NCBI GenBank assembly: GCA_046727735.1
Contig: JBKPDF010000008.1
Span: 71,218 to 135,217 of the forward strand
Source of the DNA: AP-16 sp046727735
GTDB taxonomy: Bacteria; Pseudomonadota; Alphaproteobacteria; Rhizobiales; Xanthobacteraceae
Length of the DNA stretch: 64,000 nt
Direction: 5' to 3'
Position numbers and translations under genes: made by a program. The notes under the pieces were generated by a model, which saw nothing but the letters and a program-made list of their open reading frames with translations, made no database searches and was not told the origin of the DNA. Positions 7,655 through 16,181 of this stretch are shown here, one piece after another. Each line of letters begins with the position of its first letter. Within the stretch, counting starts at the first letter, position 1.

Positions 7655-8407
7655 TCACCGTCCGAGATAGACTTCGATCACGCGGTCGTTCGCCGACACC
7701 TGATCGATCGAGCCTTCGGCGATCACCGCGCCCTCGTGCAGTACCGTGACCTTGACGTCGAGCTCGCGCACGAAAGCCATGTCGTGCTCGACCACGACGA
7801 CCGTGCGGTCGCGGTTGATTTCTTTGAGCAACGCGACCGTTTGCTGGGTCTCGGCGTCGGTCATGCCGGCCACCGGTTCGTCGACCAGCAACAGCTTGGG
7901 ATCCTGCGCCAGCAGCATGCCGATTTCGAGCCACTGCTTTTGGCCGTGGGCAAGCCCGCCGGCGATCGCGTCGCGCACGGCGGTGAGCCGCGTCGTCTCC
8001 AGCAGCGCATCGATGCGCCGCCGCTCGTCCCCGCTCTCGCGCCAAGCCAACGCCTTGCGGGCGCGGCGGTCGGATTTGAGTGCAAGCCGCAGATTGTCCT
8101 CGACGCTATGGCTGTCGAATACGGTCGGCTTCTGGAACTTGCGTCCGATTCCGAGCTGGGCGATTTCGGTCTCGTCGAGCCTGGTGAGATCGAAGCTGCC
8201 GTCGAAATACACCTCGCCGGCGTCGGGCCGCGTCTTGCCGGTGACGACGTCCATCATGGTCGTCTTGCCGGCTCCGTTCGGACCGATGATGGCGCGCATC
8301 TCGCCGGACTCGATCGCGAGCGAGAGATTATCGAGCGCGCGGAAGCCGTCGAACGAGACGGCGACGCCGTCGAGGTAGAGCAGCGCGGAGGTGGTGCGGG
8401 GTTCCAT
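7655..8407 (-). CDS. urtD: Urea ABC transporter ATP-binding protein UrtD
   Basis: A 250-residue LivG-type ATPase. It has Walker A GPNGAGKTTMMDVVTG, signature region LAHGQKQWLEIGMLLAQ (the Q-K-W-L-E-I form typical of UrtD), Walker B LLLVDEPVAGMTDAE and VVEHDMAFVREL. It pairs with UrtE to power the UrtBC channel. The start at 8407 follows the urtC stop at 8412 by four bases. Confidence 0.96.
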   Translation of the reverse strand: MEPRTTSALLYLDGVAVSFDGFRALDNLSLAIESGEMRAIIGPNGAGKTTMMDVVTGKTRPDAGEVYFDGSFDLTRLDETEIAQLGIGRKFQKPTVFDSHSVEDNLRLALKSDRRARKALAWRESGDERRRIDALLETTRLTAVRDAIAGGLAHGQKQWLEIGMLLAQDPKLLLVDEPVAGMTDAETQQTVALLKEINRDRTVVVVEHDMAFVRELDVKVTVLHEGAVIAEGSIDQVSANDRVIEVYLGR

Positions 8408-8411
8408 GGTT

Positions 8412-9575
8412 TCACTCCGCCGGCCGCGGCTGCGGGACGCCGGCATCGTGCACGGCCGCGCCGTTGCCGCCGAGGAAGCGCGGCCGCTGCTGCCACCAAT
8501 GCGCAAGCGTGCCGACGATGCCGCGCGGCAGCAGCAACGTCACGGCGACGAACAATCCGCCGAGCACGAACAGCCAATAGGGCGCGAGCGCGCCGGTTGT
8601 GAACGTCGTCTTGGCGTAGTTGACCAGGATCGCGCCGAGCACCGCCCCGACGAGGGTGCCGCGCCCGCCGACCGCGACCCAGATCACCGCCTCGATGGAA
8701 TTCGCCGGTGCGAACTCGCTCGGATTGATGATGCCGACCTGCGGCACGTAGAGCGCGCCGGCGACGCCGGCCATGCAGGCCGACAACGTGAACACCAGCA
8801 GCTTGTAGGACTCGACGCGGTAGCCAAGAAACCGGGTGCGCGCCTCCGCATCGCGGATCGCAATCAGCACCTTGCCGAATTTCGAGCACACGATGACGCG
8901 GCACAGATAAAAGCCGATCGCGAGCGCCGCCACCGAGGCAGCGAACAGCGCGGCGCGCGTCGCGTCGGACTGCACGTTGAAGCCCAGGATGTCCTTGAAG
9001 TCGGTCAGCCCGTTGTTGCCGCCGAACCCGAAATTGTTGCGGAAGAAACCGAGCATCAGCGCGAACGTCATCGCCTGGGTGATGATGGAGAGATACACGC
9101 CGGTGACGCGGCTGCGGAACGCGAACCAGCCGAACACGAAGGCGAGCAGGCCCGGCACCAGCACGACCATCAGGGCCGCATAGGCGAAATGCTGAAAGCC
9201 GTACCAATAGACCGGCAGCTCGGGCCAATTCAGAAACACCATGAAGTCCGGCAGGATCGGATGCGCATAAACCCCGCGCGTGCCGATCTGGCGCATCAGG
9301 TACATGCCCATGGCGTAGCCGCCGAGCGCGAAGAACGCGCCATGGCCGAGCGAGAGGATGCCGCAATAGCCCCAGATCAGATCGATCGAGAGCGCTAGCA
9401 GCGCGTAGCAGACATATTTGCCGAACAGCGAGACGAGGTAGGTCGGCACGTACCAGGCCGACAGCGGCGAGACCGCGAGGTTGAGCGCCGGGACCGCAAC
9501 GGCGACCGCCGCCAGCAAGAGCAGGAACGGGATCGTCACGCGATCGAGCGCACGGATGAGCGGTGAGCCGGTCAT
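8412..9575 (-). CDS. urtC: Urea ABC transporter permease UrtC
   Basis: A 387-residue LivM-type inner-membrane permease with about nine to ten hydrophobic segments. Family motifs include ALSIDLIWGYCGILSLGHGAFF, the GNNGLTDFKD loop and WVAVGGRGTLVGAVLGA. The ATG at 9575 overlaps the urtB stop in an ATGA arrangement, indicating translational coupling. Confidence 0.95.
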   Translation of the reverse strand: MTGSPLIRALDRVTIPFLLLLAAVAVAVPALNLAVSPLSAWYVPTYLVSLFGKYVCYALLALSIDLIWGYCGILSLGHGAFFALGGYAMGMYLMRQIGTRGVYAHPILPDFMVFLNWPELPVYWYGFQHFAYAALMVVLVPGLLAFVFGWFAFRSRVTGVYLSIITQAMTFALMLGFFRNNFGFGGNNGLTDFKDILGFNVQSDATRAALFAASVAALAIGFYLCRVIVCSKFGKVLIAIRDAEARTRFLGYRVESYKLLVFTLSACMAGVAGALYVPQVGIINPSEFAPANSIEAVIWVAVGGRGTLVGAVLGAILVNYAKTTFTTGALAPYWLFVLGGLFVAVTLLLPRGIVGTLAHWWQQRPRFLGGNGAAVHDAGVPQPRPAE

Positions 9576-11185
9576 GCCTCGACCGCCCGGCCGCGCAGCG
9601 CGAACAGCCCGCGCGGGCGCTTCTGGATGAACAGAATGATCAGCACCAGGATCGCGATCTTGCCGAGCACGGCGCCCGCGTAGGGCTCGAGAAACTTGTT
9701 GGCGATCCCGAGCGAGAGCGCGCCGACCAGCGTCCCCCACAGATTGCCGACGCCGCCGAACACCACGACCATGAACGAATCGATGATGTAGCCCTGGCCG
9801 AGATTGGGGCTGACATTGTCGATCTGCGAGAGCGCGACCCCGGCGATGCCGGCAATGCCGGAGCCGAGCCCGAAGGTGAGTGCGTCGATGCGGCTGGTGC
9901 GGATGCCCATCGCGGCCGCCATCGCCCGGTTCTGGGTGACCGCGCGCATTTCGAGGCCCAGCCGGGTGAAGCGCAACAGGCCGAGCAGCGCCACGAACAC
10001 CACCAGCGAGAAGCAGATGATCCACAGCCGGTTGTAGGTCACGGTGATGTGGCCGACTTCGAACGCGCCGCTCATCCAGGACGGCGCCCCGACCTCGCGG
10101 TTGGTCGGCCCGAAGCCGGTGCGCACCGCTTGCTGCAGGATCAAGGAAAGGCCCCAGGTGGCGAGCAGGGTTTCGAGCGGCCGGCCGTAGAGGAAGCGGA
10201 TGACGGTGCGCTCGATCAGGACGCCGATCGCGCCGGTGACCAGGAATGCCAGCGGCAGCGCGATCGCCAGCGAATAGCCGAACAGCGCCGGATTGTTGCC
10301 GCGGATGAGCTCCTGCACGACGAAGGTCGTATAGGCGCCGAGCATCACCATCTCGCCGTGCGCCATGTTGATGACGCCCATCACGCCGAACGTGATGGCA
10401 AGCCCGATCGCGGCGAGCAGCAGCACCGAGCCGAGCGAGAGGCCGTACCAGGCGTTCTGCGCGGCGTCCCACAATGCGAGCTTGCTCTGGATCGCGGCGA
10501 TCGCCTCTCTGGCGGCGTGCGCGACCGCAGGGTTCGTGGAGACCGGCAATCCCGAGAGCAGCGCGAGAGCTTCCTGATCGGCGCGGGGGCGGATGGTCGC
10601 GACCGCCTCGATCTGGTCCGCCTCGTTGGCGGCGCTCAGGTTGAGGATCACCGCGGCGCGCGCCTCTTGCAAGGCGCGCTTCACGCCCGGATCGGTCTCC
10701 TTGGCGAGCGCCGCGTCGAGGGTCGGCAGCGCCGCCGCCTCGCGCGAGCGAAAAACCGCCTGCGCGGCCTCGAAGCGCTTTCCTGGGTCGGGCGCAAGCA
10801 GAGTCAGTCCGCCGAGCGCGGCCTCGATCGCACGCCGCAGCCGGTTGTTGATGCGTACGGGCTTCAAGTCGGCCGCGTTCTCGCCCGCCGCCGGCTCGCC
10901 GGTTGTTGCATCGAGCAGAACGCCGGATTCGCTCTTGACGTAGACTTTCTTGGTTCCCGGATTGAACAGCAGCCGCCCCTCCTGCAGCGCTGAGATGACG
11001 ATCGCGGCCCGAGGATTGCCGCTCGCGGCCGTCGCCTCGATCGCCTTTTCGGTGTCGCTATAGGAGTCGGCCGCAAAGCCGGCGATCGCCGCATCGAAGC
11101 CTTGCGCCCGTACGATCGAGGCTGCCGCGACGAGCATGCCGACGGCGAGGACGAGCGCGATCACGCGGTCGCGAAAGACGTGCAT
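9572..11185 (-). CDS. urtB: Urea ABC transporter permease UrtB
   Basis: A 537-residue LivH-type permease. A signal peptide (residues 1-26, MHVFRDRVIALVLAVGML) precedes a periplasmic helical-repeat-like region of about 220 residues that is specific to UrtB and absent from LivH. The membrane part starts near residue 235 with YGLSLGSVLLLAAIGLAITF and includes GVINMAHGEMVMLGAYTT and GIAGIAGVALSQIDNVSPN. ATG 11185 is chosen over 11257 because it places the signal peptide at the N-terminus. Confidence 0.94.
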   Translation of the reverse strand: MHVFRDRVIALVLAVGMLVAAASIVRAQGFDAAIAGFAADSYSDTEKAIEATAASGNPRAAIVISALQEGRLLFNPGTKKVYVKSESGVLLDATTGEPAAGENAADLKPVRINNRLRRAIEAALGGLTLLAPDPGKRFEAAQAVFRSREAAALPTLDAALAKETDPGVKRALQEARAAVILNLSAANEADQIEAVATIRPRADQEALALLSGLPVSTNPAVAHAAREAIAAIQSKLALWDAAQNAWYGLSLGSVLLLAAIGLAITFGVMGVINMAHGEMVMLGAYTTFVVQELIRGNNPALFGYSLAIALPLAFLVTGAIGVLIERTVIRFLYGRPLETLLATWGLSLILQQAVRTGFGPTNREVGAPSWMSGAFEVGHITVTYNRLWIICFSLVVFVALLGLLRFTRLGLEMRAVTQNRAMAAAMGIRTSRIDALTFGLGSGIAGIAGVALSQIDNVSPNLGQGYIIDSFMVVVFGGVGNLWGTLVGALSLGIANKFLEPYAGAVLGKIAILVLIILFIQKRPRGLFALRGRAVEA

Positions 11186-11273
11186 CTTGCGGCATTCCCG
11201 GCATCGAAGAGAGCGGGAGGCAGCCCCGCGCACGGGCGCCGCCTCCCATCCTGTCACGAGTCTCGGCTTTCCG

Positions 11274-12581
11274 TCAGACCCCGCCGCCGCATTTCTTGGT
11301 GACAGTATTGTAATTTCCGCATTTCTGCGTCTTCCAGTCGCCGATCAGGTCCTTCGACCCTTCGAGATATTTCGACCAGGCATCGCCGGGGACGAGGCCG
11401 TCGGTGTTCCACACCACGTCGAACTGGCCGTCCGCGCGAACCTCGCCGATGTAGACCGGCTTGGTGATGTGGTGATTGGGCAGCATTTCCGACATGCCGC
11501 CGGTGAGATTCGGCGCCTTGATGCCGACGATCGCGTCGATCACCTTGTCGGGGTCGGTCGAGCCCGCCTTCTTCACCGCGTCGATCCACATGGCGAAGCC
11601 GATCACGTGGGCTTCCATCGGGTCATTGCTCACGCGCTTCGGATTCTTGGTGAAGGCGTGCCACTTCTCAATGAACTCCTTGTTGGCCGGCGTGTCGATC
11701 GACTCGAAATAGTTCCAGGCGGCGAGATGCCCGAGCAGCGGCTTGGTGTCGATCCCCGCGAGTTCCTCCTCACCGACCGAGAACGCCACCGAGGGGATGT
11801 CGGTCGCCTTGACGCCCTGGTTGCCGAGCTCCTTGTAGAACGGCACGTTGGCGTCGCCGTTGATGGTCGACACCACCGCGGTCTTCTTGCCGGCCGAGCC
11901 GAACTTCTTGATGTCGGCCACGATCGTTTGCCAGTCGGAATGGCCGAACGGCGTGTAGTTGATCATGATGTCCTCGGGCTTGACGCCTTTCTGCTTCAGA
12001 TACGCCTCGAGGATCTTGTTGGTGGTGCGCGGATAGACGTAGTCGGTGCCGGCGAGCACCCAGCGCTGCACCTTCTCTTCCTTCATCAGGTAATCGACCG
12101 CCGGGATCGCCTGCTGGTTGGGCGCGGCGCCGGTATAGAACACGTTGCGCTCGCTCTCTTCGCCCTCGTACTGCACCGGATAGAACAACAGGTTGTTGAG
12201 CTCCTTGAACACCGGGAGCACCGACTTGCGCGATACCGAGGTCCAGCAGCCGAACACCGCCGCGACCTTGTCCTTGGTGATGAGCTCGCGCGCCTTCTCG
12301 GCGAACAGCGGCCAGTTGGAGGCGGGGTCGACGACCACGGCCTCGAGCTTCTTGCCGAGCAGGCCGCCCTTCTTGTTCTGCTCCTCGATGAGCATCAGCA
12401 TCACGTCTTTCAGCGTGGTTTCGCTGATGGCCATGGTGCCGGAGAGCGAATGCATGATGCCGACCTTGATGGTGTCCTGGGCCTTGGCGGGCAGCGCTGC
12501 CAAAGCCATCGCGAGCCCGGCCGTGGCGGCGAGCCAACGGCGGGCGACCGGTCGCTGCGCGACCGCTTCGATCGTGAGCAT
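11274..12581 (-). CDS. urtA: Urea ABC transporter substrate-binding protein UrtA
   Basis: A 435-residue periplasmic receptor. The signal peptide ends near residue 34 (ALAALPAKAQ-DTIKVG). The mature part has the type I periplasmic fold with UrtA hallmarks: VGIMHSLSGTMAISE, FGCWTSVSRKSVLPVFK, LLFYPVQYEGEES, GTDYVYPRTTNKI and a cysteine-bearing tail (KCGNYNTVTKKCGGGV). The ATG at 12581 has GAGGG eight bases upstream. It heads the minus-strand unit and lies 70-90 bases downstream of a sigma-54 promoter, so expression under nitrogen limitation is expected. Confidence 0.97.
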   Translation of the reverse strand: MLTIEAVAQRPVARRWLAATAGLAMALAALPAKAQDTIKVGIMHSLSGTMAISETTLKDVMLMLIEEQNKKGGLLGKKLEAVVVDPASNWPLFAEKARELITKDKVAAVFGCWTSVSRKSVLPVFKELNNLLFYPVQYEGEESERNVFYTGAAPNQQAIPAVDYLMKEEKVQRWVLAGTDYVYPRTTNKILEAYLKQKGVKPEDIMINYTPFGHSDWQTIVADIKKFGSAGKKTAVVSTINGDANVPFYKELGNQGVKATDIPSVAFSVGEEELAGIDTKPLLGHLAAWNYFESIDTPANKEFIEKWHAFTKNPKRVSNDPMEAHVIGFAMWIDAVKKAGSTDPDKVIDAIVGIKAPNLTGGMSEMLPNHHITKPVYIGEVRADGQFDVVWNTDGLVPGDAWSKYLEGSKDLIGDWKTQKCGNYNTVTKKCGGGV

Positions 12582-12654
12582 GAAGAAATCCCTCGTTTGC
12601 GCCTCTCTCACGCGCGCGGCCGGGAGCGGACGCGCGCGCTTGGCTGATGCGTTC

Positions 12655-12669
12655 GCAAGGGATGTGCCA
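12655..12669 (-). promoter_or_regulatory. Sigma-54 (RpoN) promoter for urtA
   Basis: The minus strand reads TGGCAC-ATCCC-TTGC, an exact match to the -24/-12 consensus TGGCAC-N5-TTGC. Initiation about 12 bases downstream would give a leader of roughly 60 bases before urtA. Sigma-54 control of urea uptake through NtrC is well known in proteobacteria; its operation here is inferred. Confidence 0.8.
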
Positions 12670-12729
12670 GCCGGCAGCCTCCCAATAACGGATTGAAGTC
12701 TTTACGTGTTCTGCGGTCGAACGGAGGAC

Positions 12730-12771
12730 TGCACAGAAAACGGGCAGGCGCCCCTGCACAATTTATGGGCT
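12730..12771 (-). promoter_or_regulatory. Two candidate NtrC-type sites upstream of urtA
   Basis: Two blocks spaced 25 bases apart, TGCACA-GAAAA-CGGGCA at 12730-12746 and TGCACA-ATTTA-TGGGCT at 12755-12771. Each keeps one perfect TGCAC half of the NtrC dyad and a degenerate second half. They lie about 90-120 bases upstream of the expected start site, a normal enhancer distance. Confidence 0.45.
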
Positions 12772-12979
12772 GACGCTCGGGCTTTGGGCAGGCCCCGCTT
12801 CTGGTCGATTTCCCGCGCCGATCGAGGATCGATCGATTGAGGCAAGAGCGGCCGGTTGTGGGCGAGCATCGTGCTCGCAATGAAATGAACTGAGCCGAGT
12901 CAGGGGCGACACGAGGCTTTTCAACGCAAAACGATATCGTGAAGTTCGGACGTATCGATTGCTGCTCCGGTGAGGCCGC

Positions 12980-14191
12980 ATGCAAGACAGGGCGAACGGA
13001 CGCGGCGGCGCCATATCGGTGCTGCTGGCCTTCCTCAAACTCGGGCTGACGAGCTTCGGCGGGCCGGTCGCGCATCTCGGCTATTTCCGCGACGAGTTCG
13101 TCGGCCGCCGCAAGTGGCTCGACGAGGAGACGTACGCGGATTTGGTTGCGCTCTGCCAGTTTCTGCCGGGGCCTGCGAGCAGCCAGACCGGCATTTCGAT
13201 CGGCATGCTGCGCGCGGGATGGAAGGGCGCGCTCGCCGCCTGGGTCGGATTCACCACCCCTTCGGCGCTGGCAATGATCGCCTTCGCGTACGGCGCCGCG
13301 AACTGGGCCGAGGCCGGCCGCGGCGCCTGGCTGCACGGGTTGAAAATCGTCGCGGTCGCGGTGGTCGCGCAGGCCGTGTGGAACATGGCCCGCGCGCTTG
13401 CGCCGGACCGCGCGCGCGCGACACTCGCGATCGGCGCCGCGGTACTGACGCTGGCGCTGCCGTCGGCGATCGGCCAAATCGCCGTGATCGTGCTCGGCGG
13501 AATGTCGGGATGGCTTCTGCTGCCGGCGCCGCAAGAAACGAACGAGGATCGCGCGCCGCTTGCCGTCCCGCTTGGCCGCGCCGTCGCTTTCGCGGCGCTC
13601 GCTGCTTTCGCCGTCCTCTTGATCGGATTGCCGCTCCTGGCCGGCGCGACGGAAAATCATACGATCGAGCTGATCGATAGCTTCTACCGCTCGGGCTCGC
13701 TGGTGTTCGGCGGCGGACACGTGGTGCTCCCGCTGTTGCAGCAGCAGGTGGTGCCGCCCGGCTGGGTCGACAACGACACGTTTCTGGCCGGCTACGGCGC
13801 CGCGCAGGCAGTGCCGGGGCCGCTGTTCACGTTCGCGGCCTATCTGGGCGCGGTCATGGGCCCGCAGCCGAACGGGGTTCTCGGCGGCCTGCTGTGTTTG
13901 GTCGCTATCTATTTGCCGTCGTTCCTGCTGCTGGTCGGCACCCTGCCGTTCTGGAACGACCTGCGCCGGCGCGCCGCGGTGAAATCTGCGCTCATGGGAG
14001 TAAATGCCGCGGTGGTGGGCCTGCTGCTCGCCGCGCTCTACACGCCGGTGTGGACGAGCGCGATTTTGCGGCCGGCCGATTTCGCTCTCGGCCTTGCGGC
14101 GTTCCTACTGCTGGCGTTCTGGAAGGTGCCGCCGTGGCTCGTCGTGATCCTCGGCGCGGCAAGCGCGCAGGCGCTCGCGATGTGGGTGTGA
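12980..14191 (+). CDS. chrA: Chromate transporter ChrA family protein
   Basis: A 403-residue inner-membrane protein of the long-chain CHR family, which exports chromate. The two homologous halves are visible: LTSFGGPVAHLGYFRDEFV with QFLPGPASSQTGISIG in the first (residues 23-75) and SLVFGGGHVVLPLLQQQVV with GAAQAVPGPLFTFAAY in the second (about 237-285). Around ten to twelve hydrophobic segments are present. It stands alone, divergent from urtA and convergent with the aldehyde dehydrogenase. The transported anion is assigned by family only. Confidence 0.92.
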   Translation: MQDRANGRGGAISVLLAFLKLGLTSFGGPVAHLGYFRDEFVGRRKWLDEETYADLVALCQFLPGPASSQTGISIGMLRAGWKGALAAWVGFTTPSALAMIAFAYGAANWAEAGRGAWLHGLKIVAVAVVAQAVWNMARALAPDRARATLAIGAAVLTLALPSAIGQIAVIVLGGMSGWLLLPAPQETNEDRAPLAVPLGRAVAFAALAAFAVLLIGLPLLAGATENHTIELIDSFYRSGSLVFGGGHVVLPLLQQQVVPPGWVDNDTFLAGYGAAQAVPGPLFTFAAYLGAVMGPQPNGVLGGLLCLVAIYLPSFLLLVGTLPFWNDLRRRAAVKSALMGVNAAVVGLLLAALYTPVWTSAILRPADFALGLAAFLLLAFWKVPPWLVVILGAASAQALAMWV

Positions 14192-14206
14192 GGAGGTGGC
14201 TGCGTT

Positions 14207-14251
14207 CCCCGGACGCGGCGCAATGCACAGCGTTGCGCCGCAGATCCGGGG
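14207..14251. repeat. Hairpin repeat between chrA and the aldehyde dehydrogenase
   Basis: ccccgga and gcggcgcaa on the left pair with ttgcgccgc and tccgggg on the right. The stem-loop sits between two convergent genes and could act as a transcription barrier, but it has no following T-run. Confidence 0.65.
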
Positions 14252-14334
14252 TCCAGCTGCACAAGCTGGGTCCCGGTTCGGCAGCGCACCGCTTCGCGCT
14301 GCGCTGCGCTGCGCCCGGGACACGAGGCAGAGAT

Positions 14335-15762
14335 CTACCCCTGCGAGATGAATTTCTTGTTGGTGTAGGCTTCGAGGCCCTCGATGCCGCCCTCGTGGCC
14401 GTAGCCGCTGTCTTTGACGCCGCCGAACGGCGTTTCCGGGGTCGAGATCGCGAGGCTGTTCACGCCGACCATGCCGGACTGCAGCGCGTCGCCGATCGCG
14501 GTCGCAGTCTGGGTCGAGCTGGTGAAGGCATAGGCCGCGAGTCCGTAGGGAAGGCGATTCGCGCGCTCGACCACCTCCTCGAAGCTCTTGAACGGCACGA
14601 TCGGCGCGACCGGCCCGAACGGCTCGACCGTCATCAGCTTGGTGTCGTCGCCGATGTCGGTGACCACCGTCGGCTCGAAAAAGAAGCCCTGATTGCCATG
14701 GCGCTTGCCGCCGGCCTCGATCTTTGCACCGTGCGCGCGCGCGTCGGCGACGAGATTTTCCATCGCGTCGAGGCGGCGCGGAATGGCGAGCGGTCCCATC
14801 TTGGTGTCCGGCTCGAGCCCGTCGCCGAGCTTGATCGCCTTCGCGTTGTCCGTGAAGCGCGAGAGGAAGCGCTTGAACACCGGCTCCTGGACGAAGAACC
14901 GCGTCGGCGAGATGCAGACCTGGCCGGCGTTACGGAATTTGCCTGCCGCCGCGACGTCCGCGGTCTTCTCCGGATCGACGTCGCCGAACACGACGACGGG
15001 CGAATGGCCGCCGAGCTCCATGGTGGCGCGCTTCATGCCGTCGGCCGCGAGCTTGGCAAGATGCTTGCCGACCGGCACCGATCCGGTGAAGGAGACTTTG
15101 CGCACTTCCTCCTTGCGCAGCAGGTGCTCGGAGACTTGCGCCGGCACACCGAACACGAGGTTGAGCACGCCGGGCGGGACGCCCGCGTCGATGAAGCAGC
15201 GCACGAGCTCGACACAGCTGCCGGGCGTCTCCTCGGAAGCCTTGATGATGATCGAGCATCCGGCCGCGAGCGCGCCGCCGATCTTGCGCGCGGGCGTCAG
15301 CGTCGGGAAATTCCACGGCGTGAACGCGGTCACGACCCCGACCGGCTCCTGGATCACGAGCTGCCGCGTACCCTTGACGCGGCCCGGCACGATGCGACCG
15401 TAGGCGCGTTTGCCCTCCTCCGCGTACCACTCGATAATGTCGGCGGTGGTGAGCACCTCCATGCGCGCCTCGGCGAGGATCTTTCCCTGCTCCTGGGTGA
15501 GCACGCGCGAAACCTGCTCGGCGCGTTCGCGCAGCAGATCCGCCGCCTTGCGCAGGATGCGCCCGCGCTCGTGGGCCGACTTGTCCCGCCATACCGCGAA
15601 GCCCTTCACGGCGGCGGCGAGCGCGCGGTCGAGGTCGGATTTGCTCGCGTGCGGCAGCCGGCCCAGCACCTTCTCGTTCGCCGGATTGATCACGTCCTCG
15701 CCGGCACGGCCGTCGCCGTTGAGCCACTCGCCGTCGATATACATTCCGAGCTGCGTGTACAT
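14335..15762 (-). CDS. gabD: NAD(P)-dependent succinate-semialdehyde dehydrogenase family protein
   Basis: A 475-residue aldehyde dehydrogenase. Catalytic features: the general-base glutamate in MELGGHSPVVVF (about residue 250), the nucleophile cysteine in GQVCISPTRF (about 284), FTPWNFP for cofactor binding and the EPFGPVAPI block. It matches the GabD subgroup, which oxidises succinate semialdehyde to succinate, but related semialdehyde oxidising enzymes look alike. The ATG at 15762 (MYTQLGMYIDG) is the family start. It faces chrA and is divergent from paaG. Confidence 0.85.
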   Translation of the reverse strand: MYTQLGMYIDGEWLNGDGRAGEDVINPANEKVLGRLPHASKSDLDRALAAAVKGFAVWRDKSAHERGRILRKAADLLRERAEQVSRVLTQEQGKILAEARMEVLTTADIIEWYAEEGKRAYGRIVPGRVKGTRQLVIQEPVGVVTAFTPWNFPTLTPARKIGGALAAGCSIIIKASEETPGSCVELVRCFIDAGVPPGVLNLVFGVPAQVSEHLLRKEEVRKVSFTGSVPVGKHLAKLAADGMKRATMELGGHSPVVVFGDVDPEKTADVAAAGKFRNAGQVCISPTRFFVQEPVFKRFLSRFTDNAKAIKLGDGLEPDTKMGPLAIPRRLDAMENLVADARAHGAKIEAGGKRHGNQGFFFEPTVVTDIGDDTKLMTVEPFGPVAPIVPFKSFEEVVERANRLPYGLAAYAFTSSTQTATAIGDALQSGMVGVNSLAISTPETPFGGVKDSGYGHEGGIEGLEAYTNKKFISQG

Positions 15763-15875
15763 GTCGACCTCTTGGCAGGATTTCGCGCCGAAAAGCGCGG
15801 CTCGCCCACACATAGGCGAGATCGGCGCGCGACGGAAGGGAAGGCTCCCGCACCGGCTTCGCTGCCGGCTCCGAT

Positions 15876-16012
15876 CACCTCTCCCCGCAGGTGGGGAGAT
15901 CGGCGCCGAAGGCGCCGGGTGAGGGGCATTCGGAATTCGGCAAGCGCCCTCACGCGGCTCAGACCTGCGGTCTTCGCCACTCTCCCCGCAGACGGGGAGA
16001 GGGAAACGCGTT
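15876..16012. repeat. Composite palindromic repeat upstream of paaG
   Basis: Hairpins cacctctccccgcaggtggggag (left end) and ctctccccgcagacggggagag (right end) flank gggtgagggg/cccctcac-type inner arms. The architecture is the same as at 6735, 17478 and 24073. It lies in the gap between gabD and paaG. Confidence 0.8.
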
Positions 16013-16070
16013 GCGGGCGGCCAGCGCGGCGCGTTGACAGCGAATTTGCGCTGCCCTTAGCTGCCGGCCC

Positions 16071-16147
16071 GTAGGGTGGGTTGAGCGCAGCGAAACCCGC
16101 CGCGCGATTCGGTGGGTTTCGCACCTGCGGCGCTCAACCCACCCTAC
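16071..16147. repeat. Long perfect-arm inverted repeat upstream of paaG
   Basis: Outer arms gtagggtgggttgagcgc (16071-16088) and its exact complement (16130-16147), inner arms cgaaaccc/gggtttcg. The 18-base arms are perfect, so the element folds into a long cruciform or RNA hairpin just 20 bases before the paaG ribosome site. This sequence type is a widely dispersed bacterial repeat. Confidence 0.85.
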
Positions 16148-16181
16148 AGATTGCGATTCAAGGACATTGGGAGGATCGTTC

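Larger units (their letters stand above)
12582..12979. other. Divergent intergenic region urtA/chrA
   Basis: About 400 bases without a recognised gene. It holds the urtA sigma-54 promoter and NtrC-like sites in its left half. In the right half no convincing promoter or operator for chrA was recognised. Confidence 0.7.
15763..16181. other. gabD/paaG intergenic region
   Basis: About 420 bases between divergent genes. It consists almost entirely of two repeat elements (15876-16012 and 16071-16147). No promoter was recognised with confidence; the paaG ribosome site GGGAGG lies at 16168-16174. Confidence 0.7.

Noticed and set aside
12980..14191. Chromate resistance island
   Set aside because: Only chrA is present, with no chrB, chrC or mobile element. 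A single CHR protein is common in chromosomes of this group.
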